Source: CAVQYV01 sp963718295 [NCBI: uncultured Methylomirabilota bacterium] (GTDB lineage: Bacteria; Methylomirabilota; Methylomirabilia; CAVQYV01). From it: 64,000 bases of DNA. The stretch covers positions 186,001-250,000 of the forward strand of contig CAVQYV010000011.1 in NCBI GenBank assembly GCA_963718295.1. The letters are read 5' to 3'. Below are positions 1 to 9,194 of this stretch, piece by piece (position 1 is the first letter of the stretch; each line of letters begins with the position of its first letter). The notes under the pieces are model-generated. The model was not told the DNA's origin. It ran no database searches and worked only from the letters and a program-made list of their open reading frames with translations. The position numbers and the translations under genes are program-made.

Positions 1-647
1 ACCGAGCGGGATTGAAGGACCTTGGCGCCCAGGCTGGCCATCTCCAGCATCTCATCGTAGGAGATCTTGGGAAGTTTCCTTGCCTCGGGGACGATATTGG
101 GATCGGCGGTGAAGACTCCCTCCACATCCGTGTAGATCTCGCAGACGTCGGCATCCAACGCTCGGGCCATCGCCACTCCGGTCAGGTCCGATCCACCTCT
201 GCCCAAAGTGGTGACGTCCTCCTCCTGGCTGATCCCCTGGAACCCAGCCACGATAACGATAGCTCCCCCTTTCAAGGCCACTTTGACCCGCTCCGCATCG
301 ATGCTGGTAATGCGGGCCTTGGTGTGGGCGCTATCCGTACGAATCCCGACCTGAAAGCCGGTGAAGGAAATGGCTTTATGGCCCATCTCCTGTATGGCAA
401 GCGATAGAAGGCCGATTGACACCTGTTCGCCCGTGGCCAAAATCACGTCCAGCTCTCGTTCATTCGGCATGCTCGAGATCTGCTGCGCCAGGTTCAAAAG
501 GCGATCCGTCTCTCCTGCCATGGCCGACACCACCACAACCACCTGATTTCCCTTTTCCTTGGTGGCGATGACCCGGCACGCAACGTTCTTGATCCTTTCG
601 ATATCCCCCACCGAAGTACCGCCATACTTTTGGACAATCAAACCCAT
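1..647 (-). CDS. lysC: Aspartate kinase, 3' part cut by window edge
   Basis: Phosphorylates aspartate in the first step of lysine/threonine/methionine synthesis. The visible N-terminal 215 residues begin [21 protein letters not shown] (7-12) is the amino-acid kinase signature. The segment reading [12 protein letters not shown] and the later [12 protein letters not shown] are typical of aspartate kinases. The C-terminal ACT regulatory domains lie outside the window. The ATG at 647 is preceded by a good ribosome site (GGAGGG). It lies 66 bp downstream of the ExeA-like gene on the same strand and may share its transcript, although the functions are unrelated. Identification is firm from the protein sequence. 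Confidence 0.95.
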   Translation of the reverse strand, partial: MGLIVQKYGGTSVGDIERIKNVACRVIATKEKGNQVVVVVSAMAGETDRLLNLAQQISSMPNERELDVILATGEQVSIGLLSLAIQEMGHKAISFTGFQVGIRTDSAHTKARITSIDAERVKVALKGGAIVIVAGFQGISQEEDVTTLGRGGSDLTGVAMARALDADVCEIYTDVEGVFTADPNIVPEARKLPKISYDEMLEMASLGAKVLQSRS

Positions 648-713
648 TCTGTGACTTTCCCTCCTGCGTTTAAGCGACGGATAAGAATCTGCTGGCTAAG
701 GAAGCGGCGTTGC

Positions 714-1538
714 TCAACCCCCGGAAGAGGCCAATCCCAGATCCAAGGCTACCTCGCGAATCAGCTCCGGGTCGATGGTGTCCCTCTTCAAGAGGAAGCC
801 CTCCAACAGGGCATTATCGCATATGGTATTGATGAGACGAGGGATTCCCTGGGAGTAGTCGTGGATCACCTCGATAACCGAGTTGGTAAAGATCTCCCGT
901 TTGCTGCCCGCAACCTTCATTCGATGGAGAATGTAGGATTTGGACGTTTCCAGTTTGAAGGAGGTCAGACGACATTTCAAGGCAATCCGCTGGGCCAAGG
1001 CCTGATCCAAGGCGAGATAGGATTCCAACTCGGACAGTCCAAGCAAGACAAAGGTAATGAGCTTGCTCCCGGGCACCTCCAGGTTGAGAAAGCCTCTTAG
1101 CTCCTCCATGATGGCTTTGTTCTGGAGCATGTTTGCCTCATCGATGATGACAACCGCCTTTCTTCCTTCTTCGTAGATCTGCTCCAGTTTGCCCAAAATC
1201 TCTGCCAGAAGCCTTACCTTGTCCTCGGGCACATCCTCCAGCCCGAGCTGGAGGCCGATCTTGCGAAGCAGCCATTCGGGAGTGACAGAGGAATGGATGA
1301 TGACCAGGAGCGCAGCTTCATACCTCTGGTTATCGAGGCCCTCATAGAGCCTCCGCGCCAAGGTAGTTTTTCCGGTCCCCAAGTCCCCTATCACCACCGC
1401 CAGGCCCTTCATGGAATCTATTGCATACATTAACCGATTCAGAACGTCTGCATGCTGGATGGTGTCGAAATAGAAACGGGGATCGGGGGTGTTGGAAAAT
1501 GGTTGCTCCGTTAGCTCGTAGTATTGTTCATAGCTCAT
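714..1538 (-). CDS. ExeA/GspA-like AAA ATPase
   Basis: A 274-residue ATPase of the ExeA/GspA family, whose members help assemble secretion or surface structures. It starts MSYEQYYELTEQPFSNTPDP, the usual family opening. Walker A is GDLGTGKTT (51-59) and Walker B is AVVIIDEAN (about 128-136). There is no transmembrane segment and no peptidoglycan-binding domain, so it matches the short cytosolic form often found near exopolysaccharide or type IV pilus genes. It follows the giant TPR gene by 11 bp and probably forms a pair with it. The specific pathway served cannot be told from this window. Confidence 0.85.
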   Translation of the reverse strand: MSYEQYYELTEQPFSNTPDPRFYFDTIQHADVLNRLMYAIDSMKGLAVVIGDLGTGKTTLARRLYEGLDNQRYEAALLVIIHSSVTPEWLLRKIGLQLGLEDVPEDKVRLLAEILGKLEQIYEEGRKAVVIIDEANMLQNKAIMEELRGFLNLEVPGSKLITFVLLGLSELESYLALDQALAQRIALKCRLTSFKLETSKSYILHRMKVAGSKREIFTNSVIEVIHDYSQGIPRLINTICDNALLEGFLLKRDTIDPELIREVALDLGLASSGG

Positions 1539-1549
1539 GAGAATGGCTC

Positions 1550-3439
1550 CTAAACGTAGTCGACCTTACGGGTGCGAGGTTTTCGAGGCGCAGGGAGCCC
1601 CTCCGGGGGCTTCTCCTCCTGCTGGGGCTCCCCCTTTTCGGGCTGGAGAAGAGGCTCCATTTTTGCCTCTGCCTCAGGTGGCTCTTGCGGTGTCTCAGCC
1701 TTCTGAGGTTGTCCGGCACTGAACGATTTCACTTTCGCCGCCACATCCCGATAATTTGGATCTTCCTGGAAGATCTCGGAGAAGAGGTCGAAGGCTGTAT
1801 CCAGAGTTCCCGAGGATTCATAGGCCAAAGCCAATTCGTATTTCAGGCCTCGATATTTCTCCGGTGGTTGGTTGGGCACGGAGAGCCCCTTTAGATACTC
1901 CTCGATGGCGAGATTATCGGCGCCCATCTTCATGTAACATAGTCCGATCAGCTGACTACAGTTGACAGCGAGAGCTGGATCTTTGGACGCCAGCTCAAAT
2001 TCCTCTATCGCCTCTTCTATGAGGTCCATGTCCATATAAGCAATCCCCAAATTGTAGTGAGTGTCGAAATCCTTCTCCTCCAGAGACTGCCGGACCCCCT
2101 TTTGGAATTCCTGCAGGATCTCGCCTAAAGTGGGAGGGGCGATCTCGCTTCGAGCCAACTCTTCAATAGCCCTCTGTTGTGATTGGTCCCGTTCCAGTTC
2201 TTTTTCCAATTCGGCCGCGAAATCGACGAAACTATCTTTCGCTAGGGAGTCGACGGGGGGGGCAACCTTGAAGACTGGGGTCACTTCCTTAGTCAACACA
2301 TCCTCTGGCCGGGATGTAACTGCCAGCGAGATCTCGTCCCCCAAGATCCTTTCCTCTATCTCGCCCATCCCCTTCCCTTGCTCGACCGCGGAAGGAGCAA
2401 CGGACTCGTCCCTTCCTGGCTCCCCTGGGGGAGCTAGGGGGGGCTCCAACTCAGACAGCCGATCCTGGACAGATCGATTCGAAGGATCGGCCTTCAAGAT
2501 CTTGCGATAGACCGATCTCGCCTCCTCCTGCATTCCGTGCTGTAGATAGAAGTCGGCTTCCGCCAAGTCCTCCTCAAGGCCCGTCATCAATCTGGCCATC
2601 GATTCGGATTCTTGACCCACGGAAATCGGCCTTCTGGCCTCTCCTGTGCCCTCCTCCTCGTCCAGAAGGCTCTCAAATCCCTCTGGCAGCTCCTCCTCCT
2701 CAATCGACTCGACCCGAGACCTCCTGTCCTCTACCCGAAGGTTTCCTGGCTCCCCAGAGGGGAAGGCCGTCTCCAATGGGGTCGTTGCCTCCACAGGGAA
2801 TTCGATCTCTTCGTCCACAAATTGGATCGGCTCCAATGAAGACAACAGGGCCTCCTCGGTCAAGGAAGCAGGGAGCTGACTGACCAGCTCCTCCAGCTTT
2901 TTCTTTCCAATGCTGTGCCCCGGACTCAGGGAAAGAATTGCCTCAATCTCACCGATGGCATTTTTTTTGTCGCCTCGCTTCTCAAAGATATCAGCCAGGG
3001 TCAGACACTGCAGGATCGCCGCCTCACGGTGTCCTTTATCCATATAGATCATCTTGAGTCTCTCATGGGCGCCGATGTTTCGAGGAGCGATCTGGATGAT
3101 ACGCTTCAAATGATCCATCGCCTTGTCAACAATTCCGTATTTGAGATAGACGTCGGCCTCCACCAGCCATTCATTGATTTCTTCGTCCAGGTGTTCCTCT
3201 TCTTCCATTTCTTCCATTTCTTTTCCTGCTGCAGGCCTGTCTCCCGAATCCGCCAGGGGCTGATCGGCGAAAGCCAATTCAGTCGGCCCCATCTTTTCCC
3301 CCAATTCTAATTCGATCTTGGAGAAGTCGAGACCCCTTTCGGGTGTCTCCGCTGATGGTTCGGTGTCAACTTGCGGGGCTTCCACCTCGGAAAACTGGGA
3401 CTCCGCGGCTTTAACTTCCATAATCTCAACCTCGGGCAA
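1550..3439 (-). CDS. TPR protein, C-terminal part of a frameshifted gene
   Basis: Reading frame of 629 codons that continues the upstream TPR ORF (3307-4776) after a 2-base difference. It carries TPR-like helical pairs (for example EADVYLKYGIVDKAMDHL and EADFYLQHGMQEEARSVY) separated by long acidic, proline-rich linkers, and ends in a basic tail. Its nominal start is a TTG with no ribosome site, which again indicates that it is not an independent gene. Joined to the upstream frame it gives one protein of about 1,074 residues. Likely a scaffold working with the ExeA-like ATPase encoded 11 bp downstream; the role is inference. Confidence 0.75.
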   Translation of the reverse strand: MPEVEIMEVKAAESQFSEVEAPQVDTEPSAETPERGLDFSKIELELGEKMGPTELAFADQPLADSGDRPAAGKEMEEMEEEEHLDEEINEWLVEADVYLKYGIVDKAMDHLKRIIQIAPRNIGAHERLKMIYMDKGHREAAILQCLTLADIFEKRGDKKNAIGEIEAILSLSPGHSIGKKKLEELVSQLPASLTEEALLSSLEPIQFVDEEIEFPVEATTPLETAFPSGEPGNLRVEDRRSRVESIEEEELPEGFESLLDEEEGTGEARRPISVGQESESMARLMTGLEEDLAEADFYLQHGMQEEARSVYRKILKADPSNRSVQDRLSELEPPLAPPGEPGRDESVAPSAVEQGKGMGEIEERILGDEISLAVTSRPEDVLTKEVTPVFKVAPPVDSLAKDSFVDFAAELEKELERDQSQQRAIEELARSEIAPPTLGEILQEFQKGVRQSLEEKDFDTHYNLGIAYMDMDLIEEAIEEFELASKDPALAVNCSQLIGLCYMKMGADNLAIEEYLKGLSVPNQPPEKYRGLKYELALAYESSGTLDTAFDLFSEIFQEDPNYRDVAAKVKSFSAGQPQKAETPQEPPEAEAKMEPLLQPEKGEPQQEEKPPEGLPAPRKPRTRKVDYV

Positions 3440-4776
3440 TTGCGTCTCCGGGGCTTCAAACTATCCAGAATCTCAACCTCGGGCAATTGCGTCTCCGGGG
3501 CTTCAAACTCCAGAATCTCAACCTCCGGCACCTCGATTGGGAGGACTGGGGCCGGCGGAATCAAAGGTGCCTCCATCCGTTGAGTCGGCTCATCCTTCTC
3601 ACCTCGGGCAAGCCTCTCTATCTCTTCCAGTCGCCCGCGGGCTTCTTCATTGCTCGAATCCGCCTCCAAGACACCCTGATAGGCATCCTTGGCCTCTTTC
3701 CATTCACTCCGCTGGAAGAATATCTCCGCGATCTGCTCCTGGGCTTTTTGGGCCTCTGCTTCATCGCCGATCTTGCGGTACAGATCAGCCAGCCTCCGGT
3801 AGACCTCGATGAAACCCGGAGCAGCCATTCTGACCTCGTTCAATAGCTCCAAACCAGCCCGGACCTCGTTGTCGCGGAGATGGTCTTCGGCTATCTTATC
3901 CAGCAGGAGATATCCCTCCTCGATCTTGCCCATCCTTAAGTCCAATCTGCCCAATGAGATCCTGGCCTCCTCATTTCCTGGATCTTGGTCGATGATCTGG
4001 GCGAGCACTTCCTCTGCCTTCTGGAACTGATCGACATTCTTATAGGACTCAGCCAGAATCATCATGTTCGCTGGATCTGCTTGCCCCCCCTGAAGGACTC
4101 GGTCCAAATGCGCGATCGCCCCCGTGAAGTCATTTTGCCGATAATTGAGCAGACCTAAGCTCAAGTGCCCCTCCAGGGAAGCCGGTTGGACTTGAAGGGC
4201 CCTCTCATAGAATTTCTGTGCCTCGGGGAGTTGCCCCATTTGCAAACATCCCGAGGCGGCCTTCAAAAACTCGCTTACCGCTTCCTCATCCAGGCCCTCC
4301 TTGTGTAAGGTCTCTGCCAATTTGACTCTGATGGTCAGATTGCTGGGGTCGAGATCCGCCAGTTTCTGATACACATTGAGAGCCTTCCGAGTCGAGCCCT
4401 CTTTCACGAAGTGATCAGCTGCGGTGAGGTATTGAATCCTCGCTTCTGCGATCAGTCCCTGTTCTGCGTACAAGTCCCCACATGCAAGATAGGAGGGAAC
4501 ATGGGCGGGGTCCAATTTGATGATCTTCTTGTAGACGGCGATCGCTTTCACCGAAAGACCATCGGTCCGATAGAGCTCCCCCAGCCTCTCGTAGTATGAG
4601 ATGGCCTCGTCCCTGTCGCCAATCCGGGCATAGGAGTCACCCAAGAGGTTATACACGCTCAAATCGGAGGGATCGGCTTTGAGTATGGCCAGATACTCGT
4701 TGATGGCTCTATCCCATCGACCCTGTTGGGTGAAGGCCAGGGCGGCCTGTAATGACTTTCTTTTGTCAAATGCCAT
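3307..4776 (-). CDS. TPR protein, N-terminal part of a frameshifted gene
   Basis: Begins MAFDKRKSLQAALAFTQQGR after a GAGAGG ribosome site. Residues 1 to about 385 are a nearly unbroken row of tetratricopeptide repeats, followed by an acidic linker with a 15-residue tandem repeat (PEVEILEFEAPETQL). In the second repeat copy the DNA has two extra bases (around 3462-3464), which throws the frame into a basic, low-complexity tail that is clearly not native. The true continuation is the frame of 1550-3439. TPR arrays bind partner proteins; no signal peptide is visible, so it is probably cytosolic. No specific family is recognised. Confidence 0.75.
   Translation of the reverse strand: MAFDKRKSLQAALAFTQQGRWDRAINEYLAILKADPSDLSVYNLLGDSYARIGDRDEAISYYERLGELYRTDGLSVKAIAVYKKIIKLDPAHVPSYLACGDLYAEQGLIAEARIQYLTAADHFVKEGSTRKALNVYQKLADLDPSNLTIRVKLAETLHKEGLDEEAVSEFLKAASGCLQMGQLPEAQKFYERALQVQPASLEGHLSLGLLNYRQNDFTGAIAHLDRVLQGGQADPANMMILAESYKNVDQFQKAEEVLAQIIDQDPGNEEARISLGRLDLRMGKIEEGYLLLDKIAEDHLRDNEVRAGLELLNEVRMAAPGFIEVYRRLADLYRKIGDEAEAQKAQEQIAEIFFQRSEWKEAKDAYQGVLEADSSNEEARGRLEEIERLARGEKDEPTQRMEAPLIPPAPVLPIEVPEVEILEFEAPETQLPEVEILDSLKPRRRNCPRLRLWKLKPRSPSFPRWKPRKLTPNHQRRHPKGVSTSPRSN
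3434..3540 (-). repeat. 45-bp tandem repeat carrying a 2-base insertion
   Basis: The unit GGGCAATTGCGTCTCCGGGG and its continuation recur at 3434 and 3481. The later copy reads AAACTCCAG where the other reads AAACTATCCAG, so the spacing is 47 rather than 45 bp. At protein level it is a 15-residue repeat, with a third, diverged copy following (PEVEIMEVKAAESQF). The repeat is the point where the TPR gene loses frame. Confidence 0.8.
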
Positions 4777-4902
4777 AGTCCTCTCACCGCCTAACGGTTA
4801 CGTGTCTTCGTAATAGCTATAAGTTGTCAAGCTGAAACTGTCGCCAAACTGCATTTACATTTGGGTGCCCCATCTTTTATCCATTGCCCCGTCTGCTTCT
4901 AC

Positions 4903-5289
4903 CTATTTCTGCCCGCTTTGAAAGAGCTTCTCATATTCTTCCTTGGACATCAAGTGATCAAATTCTCCAGGATCAGAGACGCGGATCTTGATGATCCATC
5001 CCTCGTGATAAGGGTCATGATTGATCAGCTGGGGCGAGTCCACCAATGCCTGATTTACCCCAATGATCTCACCCGTCAGGGGCGAAAAAAGGTCGGAGAC
5101 CGCCTTCACGGACTCCACCACACCAAAGGCTTCTCCCTGAGCAAGATTTCGATGCAGCGCGGGAAGTTCCACAAAGACCACATCCCCCAGCTGCTTCTGG
5201 GCATATTCCGTAATGCCGACCGTGGCGATTCCCTCTTGGATCGAAGCCCACTCATGTTCTTTCGTGAATTTCAATTGGTCCAAGCTCAT
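4903..5289 (-). CDS. gcvH: Glycine cleavage H protein
   Basis: Lipoyl carrier protein of 128 residues, the usual length. The lipoylation site is K62 in GVVESVKAVSDLFSP. The barrel motifs HEWASIQEG and VGITEYAQKQLGDVVFVELP are standard. No gcvT or gcvP lies nearby, so this may be one of several GcvH copies or a lipoyl carrier for lipoate assembly; the sequence alone cannot decide. It lies between rapZ (140 bp upstream) and the TPR gene (126 bp downstream), all on the same strand. No glycine riboswitch was seen upstream. Confidence 0.93.
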   Translation of the reverse strand: MSLDQLKFTKEHEWASIQEGIATVGITEYAQKQLGDVVFVELPALHRNLAQGEAFGVVESVKAVSDLFSPLTGEIIGVNQALVDSPQLINHDPYHEGWIIKIRVSDPGEFDHLMSKEEYEKLFQSGQK

Positions 5290-5429
5290 TCCCTATCCTC
5301 CCTGATTCGACTCCTGTTGGTTTCTCCCCTTTCCGATGCATTGATCAGATCGGTTAGATCCATTGGACACAAATTGGCTCACCATGCCAGTGCCAGTGAC
5401 AGTGCTGGCTCAATCCCACTCCCCATCCG

Positions 5430-6326
5430 CTAGTCTCTATCGACCCACTTATCAATGTCTCGATGACGAACATGAACGGAGTATCCCATCTCGCGAAGTC
5501 TCCGGGCCAAATCCTCGACCAGTGTGACCGAGCGATGCCTTCCTCCAGTGCACCCCAGGCAGATCGTGAGATACGATTTTCCCTCCTTGATGTGAAGGGG
5601 AATCGTAAAATGCAAGAAGTCGGTCAGCTTCTCAATATAAGAGATCGCCTGGGGTTCTTTTAGGATGAAATCGATCACCGGTTGGTCCTTGCCGGTCATG
5701 GGCCGCAGTTCCTCTACGAAGTGGGGATTGGGAAGCAGCCTGAGATCAAAGACCAGATCGGCATAGTTGGGCAACCCATATTTGTACCCGAAGGAAACCA
5801 GGGAAATGAGCGTGACCTCTCGGCTCCTCCAGGCCTGAAAGGCATCGAAGAGAACCTTTCTGAATTCATGAACCGTGTAGTCCGAGGTATCGATGACCAA
5901 ATCGGCTTCCGCCTGCATGTGAGACAAGATCTCCCGTTCCGCCCGGATACCTTCCACCAGGGATCCATTGGCGGCCAAGGGATGCGGCCTTCGGGTTTCG
6001 CTGAAGCGGCGGACCAGCGAATCATCGCTGGCGTTGAGAAAGAGGATCAGGACTCGATGGCCCTCCTTCCGCAACCCGCCTAAAACACTGAAGATATCCT
6101 CTAGAAATACACCCTCCCGCACATCGATTACCAGGGCGACCCTCTGCATCTTCCCGTCTGCCTGGGCGCAGAGTTCGGAAAACTTGGGGATCAGCGTGGG
6201 GGGGAGATTGTCCACGCAGAAAAAGCCGATATCTTCCAGGAGGTTGGCGGCTTGGGTCTTGCCGGCCCCTGACATGCCGGTGATGATGACGAAATCCAAT
6301 TTCTTCAAAGAAGACTCCACTCCCAT
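5430..6326 (-). CDS. rapZ: RapZ-type P-loop nucleotide-binding protein
   Basis: RapZ (YvcJ/YhbJ) family, 298 residues, full length. Walker A GMSGAGKTQA starts at residue 17 and the C-terminal signature GCTGGRHRSV is at 258-267. In enterobacteria RapZ is an RNA-binding adaptor controlling glmS small RNAs; in other groups the role is less clear. The ORF follows hpf by 12 bp. In many proteobacteria rpoN, hpf, ptsN and rapZ are adjacent; here ptsN and hprK are missing from the row. Confidence 0.92.
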   Translation of the reverse strand: MGVESSLKKLDFVIITGMSGAGKTQAANLLEDIGFFCVDNLPPTLIPKFSELCAQADGKMQRVALVIDVREGVFLEDIFSVLGGLRKEGHRVLILFLNASDDSLVRRFSETRRPHPLAANGSLVEGIRAEREILSHMQAEADLVIDTSDYTVHEFRKVLFDAFQAWRSREVTLISLVSFGYKYGLPNYADLVFDLRLLPNPHFVEELRPMTGKDQPVIDFILKEPQAISYIEKLTDFLHFTIPLHIKEGKSYLTICLGCTGGRHRSVTLVEDLARRLREMGYSVHVRHRDIDKWVDRD

Positions 6327-6338
6327 CTCAACTGGCGA

Positions 6339-6887
6339 TCAGGCTCCAGGGCCAGTCTCTATCAGACCGTAATTGCCATCTTTCCTTCGATAGAGGATAT
6401 TGATCTCCTCGGTTTCCGCATTGCGAAATACATAGAAGTTATGCCCCAGCAATTCCATCTGCATAATTGCTTCATCGGCGTATTGAGGCTTCAGGGAGAA
6501 TCGTTTCGTACGCAGGATTTTTCCGGCCTCTTCCTCCGTTTCCTCTGCCAGGGATGACCCTGGTTGATCGGTTCCCACTCTGCTACTGCCCTTGCGAAGG
6601 CCGTGGGTCACGATCTTCTCTTTATATTTCCGGACCTGCCTTTCAATCTTATCGATCACCAGATCCAGTGAAGAATACATGTCCCCGCTGCTCTCCTCGG
6701 CCCGGATCGTGATTCCGTTGACGCGAAGGGTGATCTCCGCAATATGGAAATACCTCTGAAGAGAGAGCATCACATGGACGTCGGAGAGGCCTTCAAGGTA
6801 TTTGTTCATCCTTACCAATTTCTCTTCGGTGTATTGCCTGATGGCAGCCGTAATCTCCACGTTCTTGCCGGTAATGGTCATCTTCAT
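6339..6887 (-). CDS. hpf: Ribosome hibernation promoting factor, long form
   Basis: A 182-residue HPF. The N-terminal S30AE domain (1 to about 100: MKMTITGKNVEITAAIRQYT...) binds the decoding region of idle ribosomes. The C-terminal domain (about 125-175, KRFSLKPQYADEAIMQMELL) is the dimerisation module of long HPF, which pairs ribosomes into 100S particles directly. It lies between rpoN and rapZ in a compact minus-strand block, the common proteobacterial arrangement. Confidence 0.93.
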   Translation of the reverse strand: MKMTITGKNVEITAAIRQYTEEKLVRMNKYLEGLSDVHVMLSLQRYFHIAEITLRVNGITIRAEESSGDMYSSLDLVIDKIERQVRKYKEKIVTHGLRKGSSRVGTDQPGSSLAEETEEEAGKILRTKRFSLKPQYADEAIMQMELLGHNFYVFRNAETEEINILYRRKDGNYGLIETGPGA

Positions 6888-6920
6888 GCTTCATCCTCTC
6901 TTTCTTCACTCGAGGTGGCG

Positions 6921-8351
6921 CTAAAACCTTTTCCTTCTGCTCGAAGACGGGATCTTGAGCTGAGTCCGATATTTGGCGACCGTCCGGCGGGAGATTTTGA
7001 CCCCCTGGGCCCTCAGCAGCTGTGCCAATTTCTGATCGCTGATTGGCTTTTCGCCACCCTCGTCCTGGATGATCTTTCTCAACTGGTCCTTGACATTGGT
7101 AGAGGAAACGGACTCCCCATTGCGGGAAGAGAGGCCGCGATGGAAGAAGTATTTGAGCTCGAAGACCCCTTGGGGGGTGTGGGCGAATTTGTTGGTGGTG
7201 ACCCGGCTCACCGTGGATTCGTGCATAGAAATATCTTCGGCTACCTCCTTCAAGGTTAAGGGTCGCAAGAAGCGAATGCCCTCCTCAAAAAACCTCCTTT
7301 GATATTTCACCAAGCTCTCTGCAACCTTGTATAGGGTGCGCTGCCTCTGCTCGATGCTGCGGATGAGCCAGATTGCCTGCCTCATCTTCTCCTCAATGTA
7401 GCCCTGGGTCTCCTGAGTGTCCCAGCGTTTTTCCTTCAAGAGACGGCTGTAGTAGGGGCTAATCCGCAGCCGGGGCAAGCCATCATCGTTCAACATGATA
7501 ACGAATTTGTCCTCCACCTTTTGAATGACGACATCCGGTATAATATATTGAGGATCCTCGATGGCGAATGAGCGTGCGGGTCTGGGATCCAGTTTGCTGA
7601 TCTGCTGAATCGCCTCCTTGACGGCGTCCAAAGAAACATTCATCTTTTTCGCGATCTCATTCCATTTCCTATCCTCCAACTCTTTCATGCAGTGGCTGAT
7701 GACTTGAGCAGCCAGGCCCTCCCCTTGCATCTGGCTTTCCAGCTGAAGGAGCAGACATTCCTTCAGGTCCCGCGCCGCAATGCCTAAAGGGTCAAAACTC
7801 TGAATCAGGGAGAGTGCCTCTTCCGCCTTTTCGACCGAGACCTGATTCTCCTTCGCCACTTCATCCATGGACACTTGAAGGTAACCATTTTCATTGAGAT
7901 TCCCAATGACATAGCCCCCCGCCCGGATCACCTCTTCATCATCCGTCGAGGTATAAAGCTGAAGCAGAAGGTGCTCAGAGATCGACCTCGGTTGGGAGAG
8001 GATGTTCTCCAAGGAAATCGCCTCCTTCGCCTCGTAGGCCGTTGGAACAAAGGAATCCGAGGCCCCCTCCAGGTAACTCTCCCAATCCAGATCCGACTTC
8101 TCAATCCTCTCATCGAGAGGATTTTCGTTTCCTTCCTCGAAACCATCTTCACCTTTAGAACGGTCCTCAATTCGCTCCTCCCCCTCCACCGTTGCCTCGT
8201 CTTCCAGCATGGGATTCTCGACCAGTTGCTGCAGTAACTCCTGCTCCAATTCCAGCCTGGATAGCTGAAGGAGTCTGATGGCCGCCTGCAGCATCGGGGT
8301 GAGGGCGAGCCTTTGGGTCTGTCGTAAACTTAATCCGGTTTCCAAGCCCAT
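6921..8351 (-). CDS. rpoN: RNA polymerase sigma-54 factor
   Basis: Sigma-54 of 476 residues. Region I is the glutamine/leucine-rich start (LSLRQTQRLALTPMLQAAIR); an acidic region II follows, then the core-binding and DNA-binding domains. The RpoN box SRRTVAKYR, which contacts the -24 element, is at about 454-462. It follows lptB by 117 bp and precedes hpf, as in many Gram-negative genomes. No clear -24/-12 promoter was found inside the window, so its local targets are unknown. Confidence 0.95.
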   Translation of the reverse strand: MGLETGLSLRQTQRLALTPMLQAAIRLLQLSRLELEQELLQQLVENPMLEDEATVEGEERIEDRSKGEDGFEEGNENPLDERIEKSDLDWESYLEGASDSFVPTAYEAKEAISLENILSQPRSISEHLLLQLYTSTDDEEVIRAGGYVIGNLNENGYLQVSMDEVAKENQVSVEKAEEALSLIQSFDPLGIAARDLKECLLLQLESQMQGEGLAAQVISHCMKELEDRKWNEIAKKMNVSLDAVKEAIQQISKLDPRPARSFAIEDPQYIIPDVVIQKVEDKFVIMLNDDGLPRLRISPYYSRLLKEKRWDTQETQGYIEEKMRQAIWLIRSIEQRQRTLYKVAESLVKYQRRFFEEGIRFLRPLTLKEVAEDISMHESTVSRVTTNKFAHTPQGVFELKYFFHRGLSSRNGESVSSTNVKDQLRKIIQDEGGEKPISDQKLAQLLRAQGVKISRRTVAKYRTQLKIPSSSRRKRF

Positions 8352-8468
8352 AATTCAGCGATTCACCATTCCAAGAGGGACTGACTCAGGTCCTGCATTC
8401 TGGCCCATATTCGCTCCGTGGATCCCACCTATCCCAACCACGATTCCACCGAGATCAGTCGACGCATC

Positions 8469-9194
8469 TCAGAGCGAGAATTCCTCTCCGAAATAAAGCT
8501 CTCTCGCCTGATCATTGTTCGCCAATTCCTCTGCGGTACCGGTACAAAAGATCTTTCCCTCATAGATGAGATAGGCTCGATCGACCGTTCTCAAGGTCTC
8601 CCTTACGTTGTGATCCGTTAGCAGCACCCCGATCCCCTTCCCCTTCAATTCCATAATGATGGACTTAATGTCCAGGATTGCCAGGGGGTCCAACCCTGCG
8701 AAGGGCTCATCCAACAGAATGAAAGAGGGGGAGCTAGCCAGGGAGCGTGCAATCTCCACCCTTCTTCGTTCTCCCCCGGACAAGGTGTAGGCCTTGGCTT
8801 GGGCTAGATGGAAGATGTTCAGTTCCCTCAACAGAGCCTCAGCCCTCGCCTTTCCCTCCCCTCCGTTCACTCCCTTGATCTCAAAGATGGCCAGCAAATT
8901 CTCTTCAACGGTCAATTTCCGAAAGATGGAGGGCTCCTGCGGCAAATACCCGATTCCTCGCCTCGCTCGAAGATAAACGGGCAGTTGGGTGATCTCCTCC
9001 TCCCCTATGAATACCTTCCCATCATTGGGTCGAAGCAGCCCCAGGATCATATAGAAGGTAGTCGTCTTTCCCGCCCCATTGGGTCCCAAGAGGCCGACCA
9101 CCTCCCCTGCCCCCAGGTGCAGGCTTACGCCACAGACCACCTCCTTTCTTCCAAAGGACTTCCTGAGATGGTGGGCGCTGACGGAGAGGCTCAC
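8469..9194 (-). CDS. lptB: LPS export ABC transporter ATP-binding protein
   Basis: Cytoplasmic ATPase of the LptB2FGC complex that extracts lipopolysaccharide from the inner membrane. 241 residues, the normal length. Walker A GPNGAGKTT (37-45), signature LSGGERRRVEIARS (from 138) and Walker B FILLDEP (158-164) are all intact. Its ATG overlaps the lptA stop codon by four bases, so translation is coupled. The genes lptF and lptG are not in the window. Confidence 0.95.
   Translation of the reverse strand: MSLSVSAHHLRKSFGRKEVVCGVSLHLGAGEVVGLLGPNGAGKTTTFYMILGLLRPNDGKVFIGEEEITQLPVYLRARRGIGYLPQEPSIFRKLTVEENLLAIFEIKGVNGGEGKARAEALLRELNIFHLAQAKAYTLSGGERRRVEIARSLASSPSFILLDEPFAGLDPLAILDIKSIIMELKGKGIGVLLTDHNVRETLRTVDRAYLIYEGKIFCTGTAEELANNDQARELYFGEEFSL

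Noticed and set aside
630-1100. Plus-strand ORF opposite the ExeA-like gene
   Set aside because: Shadow of the minus-strand gene, which has Walker motifs and a start; no ribosome site or family match on the plus strand.
3371-3583. Plus-strand repeats resembling a small CRISPR or repeat array
   Set aside because: They are the in-gene 45-bp repeats of the TPR linker; there are no unique spacers.
5290-5429. Possible glycine riboswitch before gcvH
   Set aside because: I found no paired aptamer pattern; only short CAGTG repeats are present.
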